From: JBKPRX01 sp046734795
GTDB taxonomy: Bacteria; Actinomycetota; Thermoleophilia; Gaiellales; Gaiellaceae
Reading direction: 5' to 3'
Assembly: GCA_046734795.1 (NCBI GenBank)
Contig: JBKPRX010000045.1
Location: forward strand, 1 to 8,412
DNA length: 8,412 nt
Part shown: positions 1 through 5,461 of the stretch, in pieces
Layout: every line of letters begins with the position of its first letter
Position numbering within the stretch: the first letter of the stretch is position 1
Notes under the pieces: generated by a model
Database searches by the model: none
Seen by the model: only the letters and a program-made list of their open reading frames with translations
Told to the model about the DNA's origin: nothing
Made by a program: the position numbers and the translations under genes

Positions 1-879
1 CATGCGCGTCGTCGCGTAGATCTCGGGCTCCGCCGTCGCCGAGAGCCGGATCGTCTTCGCGTAGCAGCCGCCTTCGATGTTGAAGACGCCGTTGTCCCCC
101 CAACCGTGCTCGTCGTCTCCGATCAGCGAACGCGAAGGCTCTGCGGACAGCGTCGTCTTCCCGGTTCCGGAGAGACCAAAGAAGATCGCGACCTTGCCGT
201 CGTCGCCGACGTTCGCGGAGCAGTGCATCGAGAGCACGCCCTCGAGCGGCAAGCGGTCGTTCATCACGGTGAAGATCGACTTCTTGATCTCGCCGCCGTA
301 GAACGTGCCGCCGATCACCACTTCGGTGCGACCCGGGTGAAGCAGGATGAACGTGCCCGTGCGCGTTCCGTCGTCGGCCGGGTCGGCCTCGAGATCGGGC
401 GCATGCAAGACGACTGCCTGCGGCTGGAAGCCTGCGAGCTCTTCAGCCGTCGGGTCGATGAACATCGTCTTCGCGAAGAGCGCGTGGTACGGGTGGCTCG
501 TGATCACGCGGACGCCGATTCGATGCGCTGGGTCGGCGCCGGCAAACGCGTCGATCACGTACAGGTCGTCCTGCTGCTCGAGGAACGAGACCACCTTCGC
601 GCGCAGACCGTCGTAGCTCGACTCGGCGATCTCTTGGTTGAGCGTCCACGAGATGCGATCTTCGGAGCTCGGCTCGCGCACGACGAACTTGTCCTTCGGT
701 GCGCGACCGGTGTGCACGCCGGTATCGACGACGAGCGGGCCGCCTTCCGCCAGCACGCCTTCGCCGTTTGCGAGCGCGTCCATGTACAGCCTCGGCGTCG
801 ACGGGTTGCGATGGACGCGGCCCTCCGGACGGAGGCCGTGGTCGGAAAGGTCGAGATCGCTCAGCTCGGTCGTTGCCAT
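1..879 (-). CDS. pckA: Phosphoenolpyruvate carboxykinase (ATP), N-terminal part, cut by window edge
   Basis: Converts oxaloacetate plus ATP to PEP, CO2 and ADP in the cytoplasm, the entry step of gluconeogenesis. Read from ATG at 879 on the minus strand, the frame stays open for 293 codons to base 1; the family is about 530 residues, so the C-terminal 45% lies outside. Visible family hallmarks: substrate-binding HTGRAP with R59; FYGGEIKKS with Y194, K199 and K200; SMHCSAN with metal ligand H219; P-loop GLSGTGKTT at 235-243 with K241; and kinase-2 motif GDDEHGW with D255 and D256. From Y194 on, each residue is offset by 13 from the E. coli enzyme (Y207, K212/213, H232, K254, D268/269), so nothing is missing. 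The P-loop form and the GDDEHGW motif mark the ATP class rather than the GTP class. The start is supported by an SD 11 bases upstream. It is divergent from the recombinase genes across a 193-bp gap. Confidence 0.97.
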   Translation of the reverse strand, partial: MATTELSDLDLSDHGLRPEGRVHRNPSTPRLYMDALANGEGVLAEGGPLVVDTGVHTGRAPKDKFVVREPSSEDRISWTLNQEIAESSYDGLRAKVVSFLEQQDDLYVIDAFAGADPAHRIGVRVITSHPYHALFAKTMFIDPTAEELAGFQPQAVVLHAPDLEADPADDGTRTGTFILLHPGRTEVVIGGTFYGGEIKKSIFTVMNDRLPLEGVLSMHCSANVGDDGKVAIFFGLSGTGKTTLSAEPSRSLIGDDEHGWGDNGVFNIEGGCYAKTIRLSATAEPEIYATTRM

Positions 880-890
880 CGTGGCGGGCA

Positions 891-897
891 CTCCTCC
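891..897 (-). promoter_or_regulatory. Shine-Dalgarno site of pckA
   Basis: On the minus strand this reads GGAGGAG, a strong match to the 16S rRNA tail, ending 11 bases before the ATG at 879. It fixes the pckA start and is one of the best ribosome sites in the window. Confidence 0.75.
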
Positions 898-937
898 CTC
901 GGTCGGCTGCCTCGTCCGGGTCGTCGGCGCAGGGGCA

Positions 938-943
938 ATATCC
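938..943 (-). promoter_or_regulatory. Candidate -10 element for pckA
   Basis: On the minus strand this reads TAGGAT, fitting the TAnnnT pattern of housekeeping sigma factors. Transcription would start near 931, giving a leader of about 50 bases that contains the SD. No convincing TTGACA-like -35 lies at the right distance, so this is tentative. The rest of the 880-1072 gap holds only an isolated AGGAGG at 1035-1040 (see findings); I saw no recognisable promoter for the recombinase genes. Confidence 0.3.
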
Positions 944-1072
944 TACGCGGCGGCGCGAGCCAGCGTCTCGTTCCGACGGTGCCGCGCATTCGACGCGCCG
1001 ATAACCGCCGTTCGTAGTGCGGAAACCACACGTTAGGAGGAATCGCCGCCCGAAGCGCCGAAGCGCAGACGC

Positions 1073-1933
1073 GTGGATCGAATTGTCGAACGCTTCCTCG
1101 CGCAGCCGTCCCTCAGCGAAGCGACGAGGCGCGCGTACCGCAGCGACGTCGAGGAGTTCTGCTTCTGGCTCGAGCGCCGAAAAACATCGCTCGACGATGT
1201 CGACGTCGCCGTGTTGGCGGAGTACGTCGCGGAGCTCGGCGCGTCGCGCCCGGGTCGGCGACCGCGACGGCTCGCCTCGACGACGATCGCGCGCAAGCTG
1301 TCGTCGGTTCGCGCCTTCCTGCGCTTCGCGCTCGGGGCCGCGCGCGTGCCGGACGCGCCGCTTGCCCCGCGGCGAAGGCGGCGCTTGCCGGACGCACCGA
1401 AGGTGACGGAGGTGGAAGCGACAGTCGATCGAGTCGCCGGCGACGACGCGCTCGGACTACGAAACGCTGCGCTCGTCGAGCTCGTCTATTCCGCCGGTCT
1501 ACGGAGTCGCGAGGCGGTCGATCTCGACGTGACGGACGTCGACTTCGAGCAAGAGCACGTGCACGTGCGCGGCAAGGGCGAAAAGGAACGCGTCGTTCCG
1601 CTCGGCGAAGAGGCCGCCTACGCGTTGCGTCGCTATCTCGAGGAGAGCAGACCGAAACTCGCAACGGGCGAAGAGCGCGCGCTCTTCCTCTCGGTTCGCG
1701 GTCGGCGACTGGATACGAGCACGCTCCGTCGGCTCGTGCCGCATCCGCACCGCTTGCGACACGCGTTCGCGACGCATCTCCTCGAAGGCGGCGCCGATCT
1801 CCGGACGATTCAGGAGCTCTTGGGCCACAGCTCGCTGTCGACGACGCAGGTGTACAGCCATGTCGACGCGCGTCGCCTGCGCAAGGTGTACGACCGCGCG
1901 CATCCGCGAGCGGGAACGACGGCACGCAGATGA
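1073..1933 (+). CDS. Tyrosine recombinase, XerC/XerD-like, first of a tandem pair
   Basis: Site-specific recombinase of the phage-integrase (tyrosine) family, 286 aa, cutting and rejoining DNA through a 3'-phosphotyrosine; the likely role is chromosome-dimer resolution with its partner downstream. An N-terminal SAM-like core-binding domain spans about residues 1-90 and the catalytic domain about 110-280. The active-site set is complete: R144 (GLR), K168 (RGKGEK), H226-x-L-R229 followed by H230, H252 (LGHSSL) and nucleophile Y261 (QVYSHV). Oddity: between the hairpin after the RGRRL motif and the HxLR box it is 13 residues shorter than the downstream paralogue. Start is GTG at 1073, the only ATG/GTG/TTG between an in-frame TAG at 1034 and the first conserved residues, but it lacks a close SD. 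The stop overlaps the next start in ATGA, so the two are translationally coupled. Which is XerC and which XerD cannot be assigned from sequence alone. An integrase from a mobile element is less likely, as nothing else mobile is nearby. Confidence 0.9.
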   Translation: MDRIVERFLAQPSLSEATRRAYRSDVEEFCFWLERRKTSLDDVDVAVLAEYVAELGASRPGRRPRRLASTTIARKLSSVRAFLRFALGAARVPDAPLAPRRRRRLPDAPKVTEVEATVDRVAGDDALGLRNAALVELVYSAGLRSREAVDLDVTDVDFEQEHVHVRGKGEKERVVPLGEEAAYALRRYLEESRPKLATGEERALFLSVRGRRLDTSTLRRLVPHPHRLRHAFATHLLEGGADLRTIQELLGHSSLSTTQVYSHVDARRLRKVYDRAHPRAGTTARR

Positions 1934-2967
1934 CGACTAGGGCGCAAGCCGCCGATGCCGCGGTCGACTCGTTCCTCGCGCTCTCGGCGGCACGACTCGC
2001 GCCGCGAACGGTCGAGGCGTACCGGCGCGACCTTGCCGACTTTCGCGCGTGGCTCGCAGACCGTTCGCCAGGGAAAGCCACGGTCGAGGATCTGCAGCGC
2101 TACGTCGCCCAAATGCGAGCGGACGGCAAGAGCGCCGCGACGATCGCGCGCCGCACTGCTGCGCTTCGCTCGTTCTACAAGCATCAGACACTCGTCGGCG
2201 CGCGCGGCGACAACCCGGCGGCAGAGCTCGACCTTCCGCGCAGGCGGCGGAAGCTTCCGCGGACGCTCTCTCCGGGGGAGGCGTCGAGATTGATTGACGC
2301 AGCATCGGGAACGACGCCGCGTTCGCTTCGCGATCGAGCGCTCGTCGAGCTGCTCTACGGAGCCGGCCTTCGAATCAGCGAAGCCGTCGGCCTCGATCGG
2401 GCCGGCGTCGATCTCTCGCAACGATTGGTCCGCTGCACCGGCAAGGGCGGCAAGGAGCGGATCGTCCCGCTCGGACGCCAGGCCGTCGAGGCGATCCGCC
2501 GGTACGAGGCGCGCGGGAGGCCGTACCTCGACAAGCGCAACCGGCCCGAGCTGTTCTTGAACGCACAAGGCGGAGCGCTGACGCGCGCCGGCGCATTCTT
2601 GATCTTGCGGAAGCTCGCCGAGAAGGCCGGCCTCGAGCCGGAGCGGATCCATCCGCACTTGCTCCGCCACTCGTTTGCCACACACCTCCTCGAAGGCGGG
2701 GCCGATCTGCGGTCGGTCCAGGAGATGCTCGGGCACGCCGACCTCACGACGACCGAGCTCTACACGCACGTATCCGATCGGCGGCGGCGCGAGTTGTATT
2801 TCCAGGCGCACCCACATGCGCGCCGCGGACGTTTTTCCTCGGCCGGAAGTCGCAATACAGAAGCCGACGACGATGACACCCGAGCCACACATCGCACAGA
2901 TCGCAATGCTGACCCTGGCGGTCGGCTGGCTCATGGCGCTCGCCGGACTGCAGAAGAACGGACTTGA
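1930..2967 (+). CDS. Tyrosine recombinase, XerD/XerC-like, second of a tandem pair, with extended C-terminus
   Basis: A full tyrosine recombinase, 345 aa, likely acting with the preceding protein as a XerC/D-type heterotetramer. Core-binding domain about residues 8-95, catalytic domain about 112-290. Active-site residues: R148 (GLRISE), K172 (GKGGKE), H243-L-L-R246 and H247, H269 (LGHADL) and nucleophile Y278 (ELYTHV). The Xer-style ending ELYFQAHPHA is at about 288-297, where family members (about 300 aa) normally stop. The remaining 45 or so residues are low-complexity (Asp, Arg, Thr, Ala rich), have much poorer G/C at third positions, and overlie the start of the next gene in another frame. 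The tail is therefore probably read-through of overlapping coding sequence rather than a domain. Start ATG 1930 overlaps the upstream TGA by 4 bases, so reinitiation likely sets its level. Confidence 0.92.
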   Translation: MTTRAQAADAAVDSFLALSAARLAPRTVEAYRRDLADFRAWLADRSPGKATVEDLQRYVAQMRADGKSAATIARRTAALRSFYKHQTLVGARGDNPAAELDLPRRRRKLPRTLSPGEASRLIDAASGTTPRSLRDRALVELLYGAGLRISEAVGLDRAGVDLSQRLVRCTGKGGKERIVPLGRQAVEAIRRYEARGRPYLDKRNRPELFLNAQGGALTRAGAFLILRKLAEKAGLEPERIHPHLLRHSFATHLLEGGADLRSVQEMLGHADLTTTELYTHVSDRRRRELYFQAHPHARRGRFSSAGSRNTEADDDDTRATHRTDRNADPGGRLAHGARRTAEERT

Positions 2968-3046
2968 GCTGCGCCGCCGCAGGCGGATCTGCCCGTCGTG
3001 CGGCCGTCACCTCGTGGCCCGCGGCTGTTCCTGCCGTCGCGCCTAG
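2873..3046 (+). CDS. 57-aa membrane-anchored zinc-ribbon microprotein, function unknown
   Basis: Small protein with one predicted membrane helix (about residues 7-26, Ile/Ala/Leu/Trp rich), a strongly basic stretch (five Arg at 34-38) and a C-terminal metal-binding-like motif: CPSC at 40-43 and CSC at 52-54, four cysteines (C40, C43, C52, C54) that could hold one zinc. The positive-inside rule puts the Cys module in the cytoplasm. It begins at ATG 2873, 95 bases inside the end of the recombinase gene, in the +1 frame relative to it. In this frame third positions are mostly G or C throughout, unlike the recombinase frame over the same bases, which argues that this is the selected frame. No strong SD is seen; a later ATG at 2906 (M12) is possible but would cut the helix. 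It could be coupled to the recombinase operon. Role unknown; a membrane tether or regulator of the recombinases is only a guess. Confidence 0.7.
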   Translation: MTPEPHIAQIAMLTLAVGWLMALAGLQKNGLELRRRRRICPSCGRHLVARGCSCRRA

Positions 3047-3051
3047 CGGCG

Positions 3052-3546
3052 CTAACGAGGCGCGCGCTTGCGAAGCAGTGTCGCGACCTTCGACGCCGAT
3101 TCCCGAAGCGCCTTTTCCTGCTCGTCGTTGTCCGCGAGCCCCTCGAGCAGGACGATCGTCTCACGCTGAGGCGAGCCGTTCTTCAAGCACAAGACGGCGA
3201 GGCGGCGCACGGCCGCGTTCGGATCGGAGCTGACCATCGTGTGGAGCAGCGACCGAACGGCATTGACGCTGCTCGGGTGGTCGCGCGAGAGGAGCTCGAG
3301 CGAGATAAGCGCGGAGCCGCGACAGGCAGGACTCTCGTCGTCGAGGCCACGTCGCAGGAGCTCCTCCTTCTGGCGCCAGCGGAATTGGCCGATCGCACGG
3401 AACGCGGATGCGCGGTCGCGGTAGTCACTGCTCCGAGCAGCGCCTTCGAGCTCGTCGCCCCACTCCTTACGGAGGTCGGCGAGCTCACGCTCGGCGCCCG
3501 AAGCGGCGAGCTCGTCTGCGCGGGCGGCAGCATCGGCAAGCGTCAT
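3052..3546 (-). CDS. HEAT-like helical repeat protein, function unknown
   Basis: A 164-aa, entirely alpha-helical, soluble-looking protein. An N-terminal charged helix (about 1-38, Ala/Glu/Asp/Arg rich, possibly coiled coil) is followed by repeated helix pairs resembling HEAT repeats: YRDRASAFRAIGQF (42-55), SPACRGSALISLELL (72-86) and PNAAVRRLAVLCL (109-121), each with the Arg/Ala/Leu pattern of the second helix. No signal peptide, membrane segment or catalytic motif is visible. HEAT repeats usually act as protein-protein scaffolds, and no partner can be named. Start ATG 3546 is the only good start; the preceding bases lack a strong SD, and a TATCGT on the minus strand at 3557-3562 would give an almost leaderless transcript. 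It is divergent from mdh and converges on the microprotein with only 5 bp between stops. The opposite-strand frame over the same bases looks like its shadow. Confidence 0.75.
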   Translation of the reverse strand: MTLADAAARADELAASGAERELADLRKEWGDELEGAARSSDYRDRASAFRAIGQFRWRQKEELLRRGLDDESPACRGSALISLELLSRDHPSSVNAVRSLLHTMVSSDPNAAVRRLAVLCLKNGSPQRETIVLLEGLADNDEQEKALRESASKVATLLRKRAPR

Positions 3547-3588
3547 CTCGGCGCGAACGATACTCCGACTCGGCCGTCACCCCTCCGC

Positions 3589-3594
3589 TAGGCT
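3589..3594 (+). promoter_or_regulatory. Candidate -10 element for mdh
   Basis: TAGGCT, within the 9-mer CGCTAGGCT at 3586-3594, which recurs exactly 7 bases before the SDR gene (4687-4695). Both copies precede a plus-strand gene start and fit a TAnnnT -10 box. Initiation here would begin near 3601, placing the palindrome at 3603-3620 at the very 5' end of the mdh transcript. No clear -35 is visible. Confidence 0.35.
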
Positions 3595-3602
3595 CAGCCG
3601 CC

Positions 3603-3620
3603 GCGACGCGCGCGCGTCGC
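3603..3620. repeat. 18-bp perfect palindrome upstream of mdh
   Basis: GCGACGCGC followed by its exact reverse complement, with further pairing outside it (CTCA at 3593-3596 with TGAG at 3621-3624). It sits 10 bases before the mdh SD. As RNA it would form a very stable hairpin in the 5' leader; as DNA it could be an operator. It lacks a following T-run, so it is not a standard terminator. GC-rich sequence makes some palindromes likely by chance, but 18 bp without a mismatch, in a promoter gap, is notable. Confidence 0.55.
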
Positions 3621-3630
3621 TGAGACAACC

Positions 3631-3637
3631 GGGGAGG
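3631..3637 (+). promoter_or_regulatory. Shine-Dalgarno site of mdh
   Basis: GGGGAGG, ending 5 bases before the GTG at 3643. It decides the GTG start of the malate dehydrogenase. Confidence 0.8.
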
Positions 3638-3642
3638 ATTCC

Positions 3643-4572
3643 GTGAGCGAACGCAGGAAGGTCACAGTCGTCGGCGCCGGGAATGTCGGCGCGACGTGCG
3701 CGCAGGTTCTCGCGACGCGCGACTACGCCGACGTCGTCCTTGTCGACATCAAAGAAGGCCTGCCGCAGGGAAAGGCGCTCGACATCAACCAGATGGGCGC
3801 CGTGCTCGGGTACGAGCCGAACGTCGTCGGCTCGAACGGCTACGAAGAGACCGCGGGCTCAACCGTCGTTGTGATCACGGCCGGCCTTCCGCGCTCGCCT
3901 GGCATGAGCCGCGACGACCTCGTTGCAACGAACGAGAAGATTGTCAAGGACGTCACGGAGAAAGTGATCGCGCAGAGCCCGGATGCGATTCTCATCGTCG
4001 TCTCGAACCCGCTCGATGCGATGTGCCACGTCGCGAAGAACGTCTCCGGTTGGCAGAAGGAGCGCGTCTTCGGGATGGCCGGCATCCTCGACACCGCTCG
4101 GTTCTCGACATTCATCGCCTGGGAGACCAGCTCGTCGGTAAAGGACGTGACCGCGATGGTCCTCGGCGGCCACGGCGACCAGATGGTTCCCGTCGTCAGC
4201 GCCACAACCGTGGGCGGCATTCCTTTGCGGAAGCTCGTCGCCGACGATCGCATCCAGGGGATGGTCGAGCGGACGGCGAAGGGCGGCGGCGAGCTCGTGA
4301 ACCTGCTCGGCACGTCTGCGTGGTACGCGCCGGGGGCGGCCGCGGCTCAGATGGTCGACTCGATCATGCTCGACGAGAAACGCGTCCTTCCGTGCACGGC
4401 GTATCTGGAGGGCGAGTACGGGATTGACGGGCTCTACATGGGCGTGCCCGTCAAGCTCGGTACGAGCGGGATCGAGGCGATCGTCGAGCTCGAGCTGTCT
4501 GACGACGAGAAGGCCGCATTGGACACGTCCGCCGCCGCCGTGCGCGAGGTCGTCGGGGTTCTGACGACATGA
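3643..4572 (+). CDS. mdh: Malate dehydrogenase, NAD-dependent, LDH-like type
   Basis: Cytoplasmic enzyme of the TCA cycle interconverting malate and oxaloacetate with NAD(H). It is 309 aa, full length for the LDH-like MDH family. The Rossmann nucleotide-binding motif VGAGNVG is at 10-16, and D35 at the end of the second strand favours NAD over NADP. The mobile-loop GLPRSPGMSR (81-90) carries R84, the residue that selects malate over lactate (lactate dehydrogenases have Gln there), and R90. N122 is in VSNPLD; the proton-relay pair is D150 (ILDTAR, with substrate-binding R153) and H177 (GGHGDQ). All catalytic residues are present. GTG start at 3643 with a strong SD. It stands alone: a divergent gene lies upstream and a 130-bp gap downstream, with no obvious terminator hairpin. 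The gap holds a 10-bp tandem repeat and a 12-bp palindrome. Confidence 0.97.
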   Translation: MSERRKVTVVGAGNVGATCAQVLATRDYADVVLVDIKEGLPQGKALDINQMGAVLGYEPNVVGSNGYEETAGSTVVVITAGLPRSPGMSRDDLVATNEKIVKDVTEKVIAQSPDAILIVVSNPLDAMCHVAKNVSGWQKERVFGMAGILDTARFSTFIAWETSSSVKDVTAMVLGGHGDQMVPVVSATTVGGIPLRKLVADDRIQGMVERTAKGGGELVNLLGTSAWYAPGAAAAQMVDSIMLDEKRVLPCTAYLEGEYGIDGLYMGVPVKLGTSGIEAIVELELSDDEKAALDTSAAAVREVVGVLTT

Positions 4573-4590
4573 CCGTTCTTGCCACGCAAA

Positions 4591-4610
4591 GGTCGATGGC
4601 GGTCGATGGC
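4591..4610. repeat. 10-bp tandem duplication after mdh
   Basis: GGTCGATGGC occurs twice back to back, followed by the partial copy GATGGTGATG. It lies 19 bases after the mdh stop in the mdh-SDR gap. It may be simple slippage, or half-sites for a DNA-binding protein; nothing distinguishes these. Confidence 0.6.
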
Positions 4611-4615
4611 GATGG

Positions 4616-4627
4616 TGATGTACATCA
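4616..4627. promoter_or_regulatory. 12-bp palindrome upstream of the SDR gene, possible operator
   Basis: TGATGTACATCA is a perfect inverted repeat, A/T-rich relative to its surroundings, lying about 60-75 bases before the inferred -10 of the SDR gene. Symmetric sites of this size commonly bind dimeric repressors or activators. I cannot assign a regulator family. It is too short and too A/T-rich to be an mdh terminator. Confidence 0.35.
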
Positions 4628-4689
4628 ACCGCAGTGACGACTTCGTGACGCGAATGTTACGAAACCGCATCCTCGAACCACGCCCGCGC

Positions 4690-4695
4690 TAGGCT
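4690..4695 (+). promoter_or_regulatory. Candidate -10 element of a leaderless SDR transcript
   Basis: TAGGCT, in the 9-mer CGCTAGGCT also found before mdh. It ends 7 bases before the ATG at 4703, the usual distance from a -10 box to the transcription start, so transcription should begin at or next to the start codon. No SD-like sequence precedes that ATG, as expected for leaderless mRNA. No clear -35 is visible. Confidence 0.45.
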
Positions 4696-4702
4696 CGCGG
4701 CA

Positions 4703-5446
4703 ATGGATCTCGGCCTGAACGGACGGACGGCGATCGTTTGCGGCGCCTCGTCCGGGCTCGGGCTCGCGACAGCAGAGGCCCTGAGAGCTGAGGGCGCAAA
4801 CGTCGTGATGTTCGCCCGCCGCGCGGATCTGCTCGAGCGCGAGGCAGAGCGAATCGGCGCCGTCGCCGTCGCCGGAGACGTGACGAGCGCGGACGATCGA
4901 GAGCGAGCGGTCGCCGTGACGGTCGAACGTTTCGGCGGAGTCGACATCCTCGTCTGGAACGGCGGCGGCCCTCCGCCCGGCGGCGCCAGCGGACTCGGGG
5001 TCGACGACGTCGAGGCCGCGGTAGCGCTTCTGCTTCTGCCGCCCGTCCATCTGCTCGAGCTCTGCCTCCCCCACCTCGAGCGAAGCGCCGGCGGCCGCGT
5101 GATCGCCTTGACGTCGATGGCTGTGAAGGAGCCGAACCCGCATCTCGCCCTCTCGAACATCGTGCGTCCGGGTGTGACGGGCTGGGCGAAGACGCTGTCC
5201 CGCGAGCTGGGCGCGAAGGGAATCACCGTCAACTGCGTCGCGCCCGGCCTGATCGCGACGGCACGGCTCGACCAGCTCTACCCGGATGGGCCGCGGCCTG
5301 AGGATCTCGCGTCGCTCCCGCTCGGCCGCTGGGGCACACCGGAGGAGTTCGGTGACGTCGTCTGCTTCCTCGCGTCCGACCGCGCGCGTTACGTCACGGG
5401 CGTGACGCTGCCCGTGGACGGAGGACTCGGGCGCGGGCTCCTCTGA
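4703..5446 (+). CDS. Short-chain dehydrogenase/reductase family protein lacking the YxxxK catalytic pair
   Basis: A 247-aa classical-SDR fold related to FabG-type 3-oxoacyl-ACP reductases. The N-terminal dinucleotide motif GASSGLG is at 14-20, the acidic GDV at 58-60, and NGGG at 86-89 replaces the usual NNAG. S138 (ALTSMA) sits where the catalytic Ser does, but the position equal to FabG Y151 is S151 and that of K155 is R155 (SNIVR at 151-155); the structural Asn of the tetrad also appears replaced by Leu near 111. The downstream VNCVAPG (176-182) and the C-terminal VTGVTLPVDGG (231-241) are well kept. So it likely binds a nucleotide but uses a different mechanism or has another role; SDRs of this SNxxR kind are usually labelled 3-oxoacyl-ACP reductase by similarity, which I would not accept here. 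ATG at 4703 has no SD and appears leaderless. The protease gene follows after 15 bp, suggesting an operon. Confidence 0.9.
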   Translation: MDLGLNGRTAIVCGASSGLGLATAEALRAEGANVVMFARRADLLEREAERIGAVAVAGDVTSADDRERAVAVTVERFGGVDILVWNGGGPPPGGASGLGVDDVEAAVALLLLPPVHLLELCLPHLERSAGGRVIALTSMAVKEPNPHLALSNIVRPGVTGWAKTLSRELGAKGITVNCVAPGLIATARLDQLYPDGPRPEDLASLPLGRWGTPEEFGDVVCFLASDRARYVTGVTLPVDGGLGRGLL

Positions 5447-5461
5447 GCCGACAACTGTTCG

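Noticed and set aside
106..1017. 303-codon plus-strand frame opposite pckA
   Set aside because: It is the shadow of a clearly identified PEP carboxykinase reading in the other direction; composition is Arg/Val/His-rich with no motifs.
880..1072. dif or attachment site beside the recombinase genes
   Set aside because: I looked for two 11-bp arms around a 6-bp centre of the dif kind and for direct repeats that could flank an element; none was recognisable here or elsewhere in the window.
1810..2934. 374-codon minus-strand frame opposite the recombinases
   Set aside because: The plus strand carries two recombinases with intact active sites; the antisense frame has no motif and spans the boundary between two real genes.
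3041..3048. CGCTAGGC on the minus strand, resembling the promoter word seen before mdh and the SDR gene
   Set aside because: It lies on the stop codon of the microprotein and no minus-strand gene start follows nearby, so it is most likely coincidence.
2998..3591. 197-codon plus-strand frame opposite the HEAT-like gene
   Set aside because: The minus-strand frame has regular helix-repeat patterning and ends neatly next to the convergent stop; the plus frame has neither and would overlap the microprotein.
1..4572. pckA and mdh as one metabolic operon or cluster
   Set aside because: They are on opposite strands and are separated by the recombinases, the microprotein and the HEAT-like gene; only their pathway is shared.
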